Assembly: GCA_900073065.1 (NCBI GenBank)
Contig: FJOG01000004.1
Location: 672,985 to 736,984 of the forward strand
Length of the DNA stretch: 64,000 nucleotides
Origin: Phialocephala subalpina
Taxonomy: Eukaryota; Ascomycota; Leotiomycetes; Helotiales; Mollisiaceae
Reading direction: 5' to 3'
Below are positions 11,220-22,400 of this stretch, in pieces. The notes beneath the pieces were generated by a model that ran no database searches, was not told where the DNA came from, and saw only the letters and a list, made by a program, of their open reading frames with translations. Every line of letters starts with the position of its first letter. The stretch's first letter is position 1. Both the position numbers and the translations under genes were made by a program.

Positions 11220-11804
11220 ATGGCCTCGCTCAAAGGAAAGCGACGCCTGTTCGACTGGCAAACGCATGGATCCGAGCCCAAATTCGATAATACCGAAAGT
11301 GAATTCGAAGCTGACAATGGTGTCAAACGACTCAAAATCAATGTGATACCGGTCATTCTCTGTGTTGATGGGGATTATTTCGGCAACGGCTCCGACGGCG
11401 CGAAAGCAAGCTGGGCAATTTTCTTCGACGAGTACTCTGCGCTCAATGAGAAAGGTAAGGTCCCAGAAACATACAGCCAAATCAATCAACTCGCGGAATT
11501 ATATGCGGGCTTGAAGGCTTTCCAGGTATTGGAGTAGGAGATGGTATGGGAGATTGGTGACAAGCTCGAAACGCCTCGAGTCGTAATCTGTACGGATTCA
11601 GCTTATGTTGCCAATGGGCCTACTGACTGGGTATTCAAGTTGGGGAAGAATGGTTGGAAGACGTCTAAAGGACAGGATGTGATGAATAAGGAGCTTTTTG
11701 AAGAACTTCATACGAAGATCAAGTGGTTCCAGCACAGGCGGACGGAGCAACTTCTAAAAGATACCACAAGAGCTGAACGTGAGGCGGATCGATTGGTGAA
11801 ATGA
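11220..11804 (+). pseudogene. RNase H-fold protein, copy A, with one in-frame stop
   Basis: The frame starts at the ATG at 11220 (MASLKGKRRLFD) and has no intron. All four acidic positions of an RNase H active site are recognisable: D in LCVDGDYFGNGSDG, E in NQLAELYAGLKAF, D in ICTDSAYVANG and D in EREADRLVK. TAG at 11535-11537 falls right after KAFQVLE, and the frame then continues as EMVWEIGDKLE into the second half. The predicted product is thus cut between the second and third catalytic positions. Ribosome read-through or a sequencing error could rescue it. RNase H enzymes cut RNA in RNA-DNA hybrids; whether this lineage does so is unknown. It is the leftmost of four related genes in 7 kb. 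Confidence 0.75.
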
Positions 11805-12839
11805 ATCTCGACATAGGGATGGAGACTTTCTGAAACGTCTAAAGTTATGAGATTTTAGGAAACAAGAATGGCTGATGAGAGGAACGGGATCTGGAAGAGG
11901 ATTCTGGAACAATGACAAAAGTGTCATGAGAATGCCAGTACCACTGCCCCTCCAGTAAAGCTCTATATAAGACATTCGAGCAGCATCATACTCCGGAGGG
12001 TGTGTCTTCTCTGTATCTTTGCATTTCTGAGTTGTGACCTTGAATAAAATCAATTCGTTTAATCGTGTTGAATTCCGGTTCAGCAAATCTCACATCGGAA
12101 TGTTAACATGAGCGATTTCAATTTCCGTGTTTGGACATGAGCAGTTGCTGTTGTAGCCTGAGCTGCGTCCTGAGCTTATGAGCATACAGCTAAGTCAGCC
12201 GAAGCGAGTGCGCAGGGGACCCTTTTCCAACCTCCTAAGAATCGGGTATTGCTTCCACGTCCGTCTATAAATAAATTTTGTAAATACCTGCTGTCTAGAA
12301 AATAGCCACCTCTTTAAGCCCATCAAGATGTCGTAATGGTATACGTTCTCTCTCCCCTGTCACATTTATCCCGAGCCGATTTGGATCCCCTCTAATCCAG
12401 TCGCACGTGACTCGGCGGAAAGGAATATCAACATACATTGTGTGGGAATAAAGCACTACAAAGATATCTCTTGGCAGGTTTAATCTGGGCAAATAGGAAA
12501 AAAAGTTATTTGCAGGTCGAATGCCACTTTCTAGTTATCATAGTAATGGAGCAATTGGGCGTTTTTGGTATATTTATGGATCGGATAAATCCTACCCCGC
12601 CCCGTGCGGAACTAACAGATTTTGTACTTGCTCATTTCAGGAAGGTGTGTTGGTTATACCTGTTGCTGCGCCACAACCTGCTGCCTAACCCCAGGCAGAT
12701 GAGTATGGAGCTGAGAGTTTCACCTCTGATGGAAGGCGCTATTTCCTGAGCTCTATATCATGATTGTTCAGTCCATTCTTTCTTTGCCTGTCAGTCTTCT
12801 CTGTGATCGTCGTCCTAGCTGCTCACCGTCTTTGCCAAA
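11805..12839. other. intergenic, no gene seen
   Basis: About 1 kb between RNase H copy A and the T5orf172-type gene, including the latter's promoter. Only short anonymous frames are visible. Confidence 0.5.
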
Positions 12840-15002
12840 ATGTCCACAAACCCCCCGCAAACCAGGGCAGAGGCAGTAGCCTCGAGCTGTTCACCAAACA
12901 TTCTTATCCTCAGAGTTCACCACAATAAGGCGTCGTTCACGGCGACATTCAGGACGCGATTCACAACGGGCAGCACACACGAGACTAAATGCAGCTGTTC
13001 CCGTATTCATCACGTCTGGCTCGGTGCTGACGATACCGACGACGCCTCCCGACGCACAGTTCTTCTGCCAGAAATCCCTCAAAAGACGACGAACATGACA
13101 TTCATATATCGATCAGCTGCGAACACTCAGGAAGCAAGGGATCTTTGCGCTAGCTCACAGACAGCGTCCGATACTACACCCTTCAGAAAGCGCGTGCATG
13201 AATTAATGACCGCCCTAGCAGCTCTTTGCGAAGCAGAGCACCTTTCCAACCAAACCAAATCATGGCCAACAGCCAGCTCTATCCTCAGACCCTTTAGATC
13301 AAGCAACTTGGACAGAAATTCTGTCAGCGAGGAACTTAGGGCCAAGATTATGACTCCACTGGCCCCCAGCGAAGTCCAAGGACAAGGTTTGGGATACATC
13401 TACATCCTGCGGTCGCAGTTGGGCATAAACACTTTGTCGGCGCTAAAGATTGGGTTCTCAAAATATCACCCGGAACATCGCGCGCACGAGTTGGCAAGCT
13501 GTCTGTCAGTTCCTGAGGTTGTCGCCCACACGCCACTGATACCTCACGCAAAACGGATTGAGTCCTTAATTCATACCGAACTCGTCGCCAAACGCAAGGT
13601 GCAAGCATGCGGGCAGTGTGGAAAGGAGCACAGAGAATGGTTCACCATCTCCCACGCCGAGTCTCGGGAGATTGTTACTAGATGGAGCAGATGGGTCCTT
13701 CGACAGCCGTATCTCGACGGCAAACTGTCTAATGAATGGCGTGCCTATTTGCAAGAGCAAGAATTCGGGTCTACCAACCTCGAGGCAACTATATTCGAGC
13801 TATGGGGAGATATTCTTGACAATTTACCCACTCAAGACACCGATTCTACGACAGAAGAACAGTTAGCAGCGTATATGAATGCCTGCTACTTCGAAAATCT
13901 GGGTCAGACTATTTTAGGTCCACTCAAAGGAAACTTCAGCAGTTTCCATGACGCACTCCGAGACGGCAGAAGCGGCCAGCCGCTGGAAATTCATGATTAC
14001 AAGAGGGCAATGGAAGAGTTCATCTCTTCCGAGTCGAAGATCAGAACTGACCCCGGCCTCAAGCCTCGGAGTGAGGGTGGGTCAGACTCCTCAAAAACAT
14101 ATGATTTCGATGCTTGGAAGGATAAAGTATTCGAAGAGGTGAAAGCTATCAAAAACCTAAAGACAGGCGCCATCTCAATTAGTGACCCAGAGCAAGGTGT
14201 CACTGAGTCCCCCCTAGGTGACGCAACCCTATTACCGGTTGTGTCCCTAAAGGCCCTGAGGAAGATGGATGCGCCTGCAAGGAGTTGGATTGGGTACAAC
14301 CCTACACACGAAGGGTTCCAATTTCTTCAGGAGGCGTATCAAAGAGGCGAATGGGTGGGAAACATACCACAATTCAAATTACCAAAAGCTTTTCGCAAGG
14401 CTGGCATCACAAAATTGTCGGCCGAAGCAGCAACTAACGTGAAGGATATAGACCCTTCAAGTTCGACCCAGCCAACTAGCAGCCGAAATCAACCTAAGAA
14501 TTGTGCGGAAGCTCAGACAAATACTGGCGATCAATCTGGCAGGTTGCGCGGCCAGACCACCCGTTTCATACGATCTGAAGACGGTGATAAGTGGGAGTTC
14601 AGCGCCGAATTGAATGAAGACTTTTTAAAACAAGTGAACGAAGCTGGGGAGTTGATGAAAACCCCACTTGGCAGAGCCTTACTGGAGAAGGAAATGTTAA
14701 GAAGCTTTAAGCATTATGGACTCAACTTTACCGGCGGATACGAGGCCGACGCATCGACTAGTAGTGAGAGTAGCGCCGACGAGATGAGCACCGACGAGAT
14801 GAGCACCGACGAGATGAGCATCGATGAGATGAGCATTGACGGACTGGAGCATATGCAGCCAGAAGTCAATACACAGGTAGCAGGGTCAACTGGTAAAGAG
14901 TCAGCCAATGTTCCAACTTCGACTTCACAACCGAACATACCGCCTAGCAGCGGGCTGGGTATCTCGAAAGCCGAGACAAAACGTTGGCTAGAATCAATCT
15001 GA
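12840..15002 (+). CDS. GIY-YIG / T5orf172-type domain protein
   Basis: This is a single open frame of 720 residues starting with MSTNPPQTRAEAV. Residues ~183-270 match the layout of the T5orf172 (DUF1766) branch of the GIY-YIG fold: GYIYILRSQLG at the GIY-like strand, LKIGFSKYHPEHRAHEL with the conserved K-G and R, RIESLIHTEL with the glutamate helix, then CGQC and HREWFTIS. In fungi such domains occur in anonymous proteins; in phage T5 the family is described as DNA-binding, and the wider superfamily contains endonucleases. The rest is low complexity and unrecognised, with a 15-bp tandem repeat near the C-terminus. It lies between RNase H-fold copies A and B in the same orientation. Nuclease activity is inference. 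Confidence 0.75.
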   Translation: MSTNPPQTRAEAVASSCSPNILILRVHHNKASFTATFRTRFTTGSTHETKCSCSRIHHVWLGADDTDDASRRTVLLPEIPQKTTNMTFIYRSAANTQEARDLCASSQTASDTTPFRKRVHELMTALAALCEAEHLSNQTKSWPTASSILRPFRSSNLDRNSVSEELRAKIMTPLAPSEVQGQGLGYIYILRSQLGINTLSALKIGFSKYHPEHRAHELASCLSVPEVVAHTPLIPHAKRIESLIHTELVAKRKVQACGQCGKEHREWFTISHAESREIVTRWSRWVLRQPYLDGKLSNEWRAYLQEQEFGSTNLEATIFELWGDILDNLPTQDTDSTTEEQLAAYMNACYFENLGQTILGPLKGNFSSFHDALRDGRSGQPLEIHDYKRAMEEFISSESKIRTDPGLKPRSEGGSDSSKTYDFDAWKDKVFEEVKAIKNLKTGAISISDPEQGVTESPLGDATLLPVVSLKALRKMDAPARSWIGYNPTHEGFQFLQEAYQRGEWVGNIPQFKLPKAFRKAGITKLSAEAATNVKDIDPSSSTQPTSSRNQPKNCAEAQTNTGDQSGRLRGQTTRFIRSEDGDKWEFSAELNEDFLKQVNEAGELMKTPLGRALLEKEMLRSFKHYGLNFTGGYEADASTSSESSADEMSTDEMSTDEMSIDEMSIDGLEHMQPEVNTQVAGSTGKESANVPTSTSQPNIPPSSGLGISKAETKRWLESI
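14775..14840 (+). repeat. 15-bp tandem repeat encoding DEMST/DEMSI
   Basis: Four imperfect copies of gacgagatgagcacc sit in frame inside the T5orf172-type gene and encode acidic DEMST/DEMSI units. The unit is a multiple of three, so copy-number change would not break the frame. Confidence 0.85.
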
Positions 15003-15561
15003 CGGAAAGAAAGTGTGTTTCCTACGGAGATGTACGTAGTATTTATCAGTTACTTTCCATTTCCTTGTCAGTCTTGTGTGAGACCCGCCTACAGACAATG
15101 GAGTCCAAACTGTTTTTGCAATGCTTTTATCCCAAGTTTGAGCTCATTGAAGAAGATTCGAGCACTTTCATTCAAGATTCTACATTGCGCAATTCTCTCC
15201 CATTCATCGCGTTCAAAGCCTGGCTTGCAGTCTATGATGCTTTTGAAGTGACATCCACGCTTGAGAGCCTTCCCCTGAGGACCGACATTTACCTCCAGAA
15301 CCTGACGTCTGAAAACATCCCATAGCCTTACTTTCGGGATCGGATTAACTAAAGCTACTCTCTCGCTTCCTGCCGCTCGTGCGATCATTATCAAGTACCC
15401 ATCTCCGTTGTCGCAACCCGTGAATAGCTACTTTCCAGCAAACAAATTGCAAACTAGCAAGGCACACGATCTGCCCAGACACCCCTTCACCCTTGCGCAG
15501 ACTTGCTACAGAGAGCTCTTTTGGGAAGCAGAAAGAAACAGTACGAAGAGCAACAATCGAA
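15003..15561. other. intergenic upstream of RNase H copy B
   Basis: No convincing gene. A 113-codon plus frame from about 14984 has no recognised domain and overlaps the end of the upstream gene. Confidence 0.45.
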
Positions 15562-16287
15562 ATGGAGGACCGCGTATTCAACCAGCGCGAATATACGTAC
15601 GAAAAGCTTCGCTTCTCACTCATGTGCGATCCCGCAACCGGGGTTCAGCAGATCCCTGGGTATGAAAACACCATCGTCGTCGATATCGGAGGAGCCACCA
15701 CCACTTTTGGCAAGAAAGGCACGCAACCAAAGGTACGCAACGCAGATATCCCAGAGAAGCTTTAACGTCGAACTAACGAGTATCGTCTCCAGGGCGCATA
15801 TGCCATCCTCTTCGGCCCAGAATCTTCATACAACTCCGCGAAACTTCTGCCCTACAAATATCAGCCAAATGTTCAGGTAAATACTAGCTCCAGTTCCATG
15901 GCCTCAAATCTCCACAAGGAGAATCTAACAGCCCGCCAGTTGCTCCCCCTCTACGCCACCCTCCTCTCTCTCCGAGACATCCTCCCTTCTATCACCCTCA
16001 TCCCTCCTCCAAAGAGAATCGTTTTCAAAATTACGACGTACGGAGAGGCCCAAGGTTTCTTTGAACACATTACGGATTCAGTGTATACATGGGCATCGTA
16101 TGAAAGAAACTGGAAGAACAGTAAAGGCAGAAATGTGGCGTTCGAGCTCCAGTATCGGGAGTTGCATGAGTTGATTTTGGCTATGGCGGAGAAGGGCGTA
16201 GAGGTCAAGTTTTGGGCGGTGGATAAGCATAAGAATAAGGCGGTCGAAGACATGGCGAAGAGGGTTCTTGGGGTTTCTTGCGACTGA
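15562..16287 (+). CDS. RNase H-fold protein, copy B, active site largely lost
   Basis: Three exons, 15562-15732, 15793-15876 and 15940-16287, all in phase 0, give about 200 residues. Exon 1 ends the first strand (TIVVDIGGATTTFG) with the first aspartate kept. At the second position the usual AEL-Y-A reads LLPLYATLL, so the glutamate is proline. The third position, normally TDS, reads FKITTYG, so the aspartate is threonine. The last, normally AD-LAK, reads AVEDMAK, with glutamate. Length and frame are otherwise intact, which suggests a maintained non-catalytic protein rather than a dead gene. It is the closest relative of copy C: exon 2 is 84 nt in both and both introns fall at equivalent sites. 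Confidence 0.75.
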
Positions 16288-16716
16288 GCAGGGAGAGGTA
16301 TGGTGTTGGGATGGAGGGGTCTCTGGGGTGTGCGATCGGAGGGCATGCTAAGCAAACTATACTGTTTGGATTTTTCGTCATCAATGAACCTCTCCTTCCT
16401 TCTTGGATCTTCACATCAGGTCCCTAATCAGAGTGAGCCTTTATCCCCGAAGTTTTGAATGCCTTTCCCTCTCCAATGTTCAACCTCTGGCACAAACAGT
16501 GTAACTTTGTGAATCCTACCTGGACTCACTCGAGTTAACCCTCCTCAGTAATACAACAAACAGACTTGGCCAATTAATCCGCTTCCGTCCATCTCTCGTC
16601 ACATGAACTCTACAAACGCTTCCTTGTAGACTTCAACCTTTAAAAGCTATTACGTATCTATCGCAACGCTTCCACATTCTTTTGCGCAAGAGAACAGATC
16701 AACACAGACAGTGAAG
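16288..16716. other. intergenic between RNase H copies B and C
   Basis: 429 bases holding the 3' end of copy B and the promoter of copy C. No gene seen. Confidence 0.5.
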
Positions 16717-17427
16717 ATGAAGAAACGCGTATTTGACGAAGCTGAACACACCCACGAAGACATCGGCATTTCCCTCTTCCTCGACCCCACGACCAGAGCC
16801 CAGAGACTCTCATACCATGAAGACTCCCTCGTCATTGACATCCATGGCTCCGTTATCCAAGCCAACACTCCAAACACAAAGGCAAGTTCAAAAAGCTGCA
16901 CGGAAATTTGCTTGTTTCGCTCAGGATTTCGTGCGATTCTCGATCTGACCCTTCTAGGCTGCTTATGCCATCTTCTTCGGTCCCGAATGTCCATACAACC
17001 ATGCCCAACGTCTGCCCTCCAACATTGAGCCAAACAACGTCGTAAGCATAACCTCTCTCCCTCCTCTCAAAGGTCCAAACCTTTAATAGTCATCCAGCTC
17101 ACCGAAATCTACGCAACAATGATCGCTCTCCAAACCATCCGAGATTCGGCCGGTACCCGCCTCCAAGGCACCAAACTACTCATCATCAAGACCGACTCTT
17201 CGCAACTCTTCACCTGTCTCACTGAAAGTGTCTATAAATGGGCTGCTCATGGTTGGACAAATCGGGAGGGACGACAGGTTGCGTATGCTGCGTTCTATAA
17301 GGAGGTGCATGAGTTGATTTTGGAGCTTGGGCGGAAAGGTGTTTTGGTGAAGTTCTGGAAGGTGGGAAGGAGGCAGAATAAGTTTGCTGAGAAGGAAGCG
17401 AAAAATGCACTTCATCTTGTGTATTAA
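16717..17427 (+). CDS. RNase H-fold protein, copy C
   Basis: Exons 16717-16881, 16958-17041 and 17098-17427 encode about 192 residues. Catalytic positions: D present in LVIDIHGSV, E present in LTEIYATM, D present in IIKTDSSQL, and the fourth is glutamate in KFAEKEAKNA. Three of four acids are therefore exact and the last is conservative. The first intron begins gcaagt, a GC-AG intron; the equivalent intron of copy B begins gtacgc. Exon 2 has the same 84-nt length as in copy B. The N-terminus (KKRVFDEAEHTHED) resembles that of copy B (EDRVFNQREYTYEK), so the two are recent tandem duplicates. Weak hybrid-cleaving activity is possible but unproven. Confidence 0.75.
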
Positions 17428-17580
17428 GTGAAAATTAGGTTCGGACGAATGGCAAAGAATAGTATATGGTGATGGTTGCAGCGGACGGTTGATCATATCT
17501 GGGCCTGCTTCTCTCGTCAATGGATAACAACTGGGAAAGTCCTGAGAGTGAAAGCCATACCTGAGATACTCATTCAAATC

Positions 17581-18318
17581 CTACTCATATAATACAGACT
17601 TGGCCAACTCGTCTGCTTCCTGGTTGTATTCCCTCCTCACATAAATAAAACGGACCTCCAACCCCATAGCCTGCAGCTTCAAAATATTCTTGTGCAGCCA
17701 TCTCCACAATCCTACATTTGCAACAGTCTCTCCTGCAGAGTTCAACCACCCATTCTCCGCCCAAGTCCAAACCCAGTTTGTGATGCCGTCGACCAAGTAT
17801 GCTGAATCGGATATCGCCAACACTCCTTCGAAATCAACCTGCTCTTCCTCATCCTCGTCTGTCTCCCACGACCCAGCCACTATCATCAATGCCATCTTCG
17901 CAGCGTACAGTTCCGCAGCCTGACTTGTCTGTTTATATCTCTCGGGCAGAAAGTCGCAACGATTATGATCCAAATCATCCCCAAAATATAGCCCATATGA
18001 AGCCTCAGCGCCATCGCGTCCATTCTTCGAGCATGCCCCATCGATGTTGAGAACTATTATGCTGCTATCTCGGCACAGCCGCCGAACTTGTCCTTCCCAA
18101 TCTTCCCAGCAGCGTTTATTTTTGTGTTTGTAAATTCGACGTTCGCGTTCCTCCATCGCAGCTTCCTCTTCGGATTCTTCGAGTAGCCTTATTAATTGCT
18201 GATGGAAATCAGGTCGTGCGACAATCATGGTTATAGCAGCGTGAAGGGCAGCCTCGACCTGGGCACATACATCTTGTATGGCGACTTGGTCTGACCGTAT
18301 GACGGTGCCTAGGGTCAT
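17581..18318 (-). CDS. RNase H-fold protein, copy D, complete acidic active site
   Basis: A single exon of about 245 residues with the ATG at 18318 (MTLGTVIRSD) and the stop at 17581. An acidic N-terminal helix (LEESEEEAAMEERE) precedes the domain. All four catalytic acids are visible: IVLNIDGACSKNGRDG, SQAAELYAAKM, LAISDSAYLVDG and NQEADELAKSVL. The overall order matches RNase HI, with the handle-like region WVWTWAENGWLNSAG between the third and fourth positions. It faces copy C tail to tail with 153 bases between them. It is the only copy in the window both uninterrupted and fully equipped, so it is the best candidate for true RNA:DNA hybrid cleavage. Confidence 0.8.
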   Translation of the reverse strand: MTLGTVIRSDQVAIQDVCAQVEAALHAAITMIVARPDFHQQLIRLLEESEEEAAMEERERRIYKHKNKRCWEDWEGQVRRLCRDSSIIVLNIDGACSKNGRDGAEASYGLYFGDDLDHNRCDFLPERYKQTSQAAELYAAKMALMIVAGSWETDEDEEEQVDFEGVLAISDSAYLVDGITNWVWTWAENGWLNSAGETVANVGLWRWLHKNILKLQAMGLEVRFIYVRREYNQEADELAKSVLYE

Positions 18319-19448
18319 CGTCACTGCAAAACTGCTCTCTCCACGCTAGTTTCTTTGGCATTCGAGCAATACCGAGACTTGTATGTGCTTCTACCTCCTT
18401 CGTGGTGTTGTTGAAATGCGATGTGTGCATTCAGGGGCTTCTGTGTCGTTGAAGTAGATGTCGTCTGTCTTCGGCCTTAACCAAATTCGGACTTAGGGCA
18501 CCCCACAGGCTTGGCTCTAAGCCTCGAAGTCCAGCGCAACCACAACACCACTCCAGCGTCCACACGCTGGAATACAGCGTCTTGCAGCCCAATCTCACGC
18601 TGTTCAGGCTGGCACTCCCTAAAAATACAGCACTGCAATGCCCAGAAAATATTGAGAACACCCTAAACTTACCGCCAACACCAAATACACGTGAGGAAAC
18701 ATCACGTTAAATATTTAAATCATCGAATAAATCGGACAAAAGGGCCACAGTTTGAGGAACTGATTCTTGACCTACTTGCAACGGATATCTAATACACCAC
18801 ACGAAACTCAGCACTTCAAAATCAAAAGCAGATCGGAATGTTGGCCTTCATTCGTCACAAGAACAAGATAGCAATTTAACCAGAGGCCTAAGATCAAGCT
18901 ATTTCTGGGTCTCCAAGCTTAAATTCGCCTTTGGTTTCAGCGTATGCACTCTGAATTGCAGCGTCTCTAGCCCCAATTGAATCCGTCTTCAGGGCACAAC
19001 TCGCTAGAATCCCTTCATGTTAGCTCGTGTTTTCAGTTGATGTGCGGGGTAGTTTTCAGGCTACGGCCTACCCGGCCTTACCCTGAAGGAATAATTTTAG
19101 GCCACCACATCCTATATTTTAGCGCATCAAGCCTGAAAATTTACTCCACATCAACCCACCAACTCCTTACCAAATCCACATCGCATTGCACAAAACATGA
19201 CATCACATCACAAGCATTGGGATTCAAGATTCAATACTTAGGGAAAAATTATGCTTAAAATTACTATACTCCTCCATCCCCAAACAGCGATATCAAAATC
19301 ATCTCTGTATACGATTTGGTTCCCATAATTACATCCTGTCTAAAATACGCGCCTCAAGCTAAATGCATGCGAAACGAACTACCATCCTTTCTTTGAACAC
19401 AAAAGCAGAATTGAAATCATCCGTATATCTTCCAAGACTTTTACGAGC
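18319..19448. other. intergenic, no gene seen
   Basis: 1.1 kb between copy D and the GT2 gene, moderately AT-rich, with only short anonymous frames. It should contain the copy D promoter and the GT2 3' flank. Confidence 0.5.
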
Positions 19449-22400
19449 TTAGACGAGACCGAGTGCGAACTGTGAATGTGTTAGCGAGGTTGATACGATA
19501 GGTGGTGAAGTAATGTAGAGGGAGGTAGGGAAGGAAGTGATAAGAGAGCGGAGGGGAAGAAGGGGGAGAAGAGACATACCGGAAGCAAAGCATGACAACC
19601 AATTTGATTAGCAAGCGGCACGATCGCCGTGAAATCCGTAATCTGCCACCCTCTCGGCGCGTATGTGCCTAGGTAAATCATTCCTACCTCCTTGTCAGCA
19701 TCGCCGTTCGTTCTCCTTTCCAAGCAGTTGCAACTTAGAGAAGCCTTCGGAAACAGGTACTCACCACCAATAACCGGCACAATAACCGCATACATCCACT
19801 TAAAATCTTTAAAGATCTTATCCAGCCCAATCCTGAACCCGCTCGCCTCAATCTCCTTCGCCGTCGCCGTCCACTCCATATTTATACTCAAGAAATGACA
19901 TAAAATGGCGGTGGTGAGATGGAGAGAGATGCCTCCGAAGAAGAGGACGAACATTGGTGTCCATTTTGCGGTTTCGATGACGGACCAGAAGAATACTTTT
20001 TGGCCGAGGCGGTGTCGGAGCATAGCGAATGCTAGGGGTGACTGTGAGAGCAAAGAGTCAGACGAAAGTTTGAGGGCAAAGATGGAAATGCGGGGATGTA
20101 GGGAGGAGGCGAAAATTCGAGAAGAAGAGTAGAGTGTGAAGGAGGACGTACTAAAACATTGAAGATCACAGCCATTCCAACGAAGATCTTCCAGGATGTC
20201 AAGTAAAATTGATCGAGATTGTCGTTGTACCAGCCCACCATAAGGTAGTTTGCGAGAGCAAGAGGAACAGCGCATGCGATGGCGTAGTCTAAAAGCCTTG
20301 CATCAGTACAAACTCTCCAAAAGTCAGAGAATCTGGGAAACACTCACAAGTTCCAATGTAAGCAAGGATCGTGATCTTCGAAGTCATCTTAATGTTGCTG
20401 AACAAGAATCTCCAGAACAGGCGAGTGAAAGGACCCTTCCACCACTTGTAAAGCGGGTTAAAGACAAGTTCATTGCATCCATAGGCATACTTCTCCCATC
20501 GAGCAAGCTCGTCGTAGACGGTCAGAGAGACGCCTTCCTTGAAGCCTCCCTCGTGGTAGGTTGCGAGGCGGACGATGAAGTTGTTCATTTGGAGTCGGAG
20601 GGACATGTCGAAATCCTCGGACACTATGTTACGTTAGTTCGATTCCGAAGTGGAGGTTCTCCTCAGGGAGCATACCATGATCTAGGACAGAGTTAGCAAA
20701 GTGATGTGAAGCGGGGATTCAATCACTTACCATCAGACCAAAAGATTGTCTGTCCATCTCGTTGATACGAGACACTCTGGACTGCTTTCCAGCGCAGGAA
20801 GGCATTGTGTCCAACGAACTACCACCCAGTCAGCTCCTGCAATCGCTTAACAAGTGGTGGACATACTGGAGCACAATCCCCATTTCCGACGGCGAATTGA
20901 ATCGAGACGTAGATGAGGTTCGTGAAATAGGTAACTTTCTACGGTAAGCACAATTCTGTTGCAGAAATTTGCACTTGGAAACTTACTGCCGTTCTCGAAG
21001 ACATTGTTAGCGACCTGCATGACTCCAGATGCGTGCTGCAAGATGGCGACTTCTGGACTTTCATGCATCTCCAATGCACCAAGTAACAAACAGTCCTCGG
21101 GCTGCGACTGATCAGCAATACATCATCCAGTGTCGTAGCCAAGACATACCACTCGAGTATCACTATCAATGATCAAAATGATCTCTCCAATTCGCACATT
21201 CCCGCCTGCAATCGTCCTGCCACCGTCCTCATCAATGATAGTTTGCAAAGCTTTCTGGTAAAGCGTGTTCTCTTCCTCGACAGAAAGCTCGTCATCAGAT
21301 CGACCAGTCTCGTTGCAAAGCACAGAGATAAGACGCAGGAGTTCATCCTCAACTCTGATGGAGAAGTCAAGACAGTAGTTCATGTTCGAAGCTTTCTTGA
21401 ATTGACCTCTTCGGATGAAGCCATCTCGGTTCTCAGGATGGGTCTTGCTTCGTTGCCACCACTTCTTTTTCTTGTATGTGTGTGCTGGTCGGGAGCAGTA
21501 GCCGATGTTGTGCATCTCGTAAAATGCCTTGCGAGCTCTGAAATGTTCGTTAGAGGGAGAAGTCATAAGTTGAAGTGAACTTACTCGAACAGATCGGGTG
21601 TAACGACCTGCATACCATCTTCGTTGACATAGATGGATGCGGAACCTCCTTGAGCTTCGTAATGCTTGATGGCTTTCAACAGACTCTCGACGGTTGGCAT
21701 GATGACACTAGAGGAACACGTCAACTCATTTCAAGGGCCATTATCAGATCCTCGCTTACCCTTTGAGACCCTCCTTATAGACTGGCATCTGAATCGTAAT
21801 GTGGGGTAGCTCCAAATTCGGATACCGACCCCTCTTGGGAGGTTTGGCTGCCAGAAATTAGCGAGATACAAGAAACCTTCTGATTGTCGCATACCCGAGT
21901 AAAATCTAGAATTGCCGCGAACATAGGTCAATGGGCCAAACAATTGGAAAAGACTGCCGGCGATCACTACCATAAAAAACTACATCTAGATTTAGTTCCA
22001 CTTTTCGAGTGGTGTGAAGGATTTGCGGCTCACCAATGAAAAGACCGCGAAGATCGGCACAACAGCCACCTGTGAACGTTGTCAGCAGCCCACTTCGACG
22101 TCTCAGCTGAGAATATTTATAAGGAGCCTCACCAACGCAAATCTCAGCATTCCTTTATCCCATCGATATTCTTCGATAAGCTTCGGAGAATTAGCATTTT
22201 CATCAAAGTTTTGGTGTTTTCATCATTACCTTTGCGATACAGAGCATTTCGACGAACACGACGAGAGTCATTGCTACACCGACGACAGCGGCGTGAAGAA
22301 GCAAAAATGGGCGTTCCGGGGCTTCGGCGCCTTCCTTTTCAACGTCGAAGTGCGTGTCTTTGTTCTCTTCACGCTCAATTGCAGCTGCGATGATACCCAT

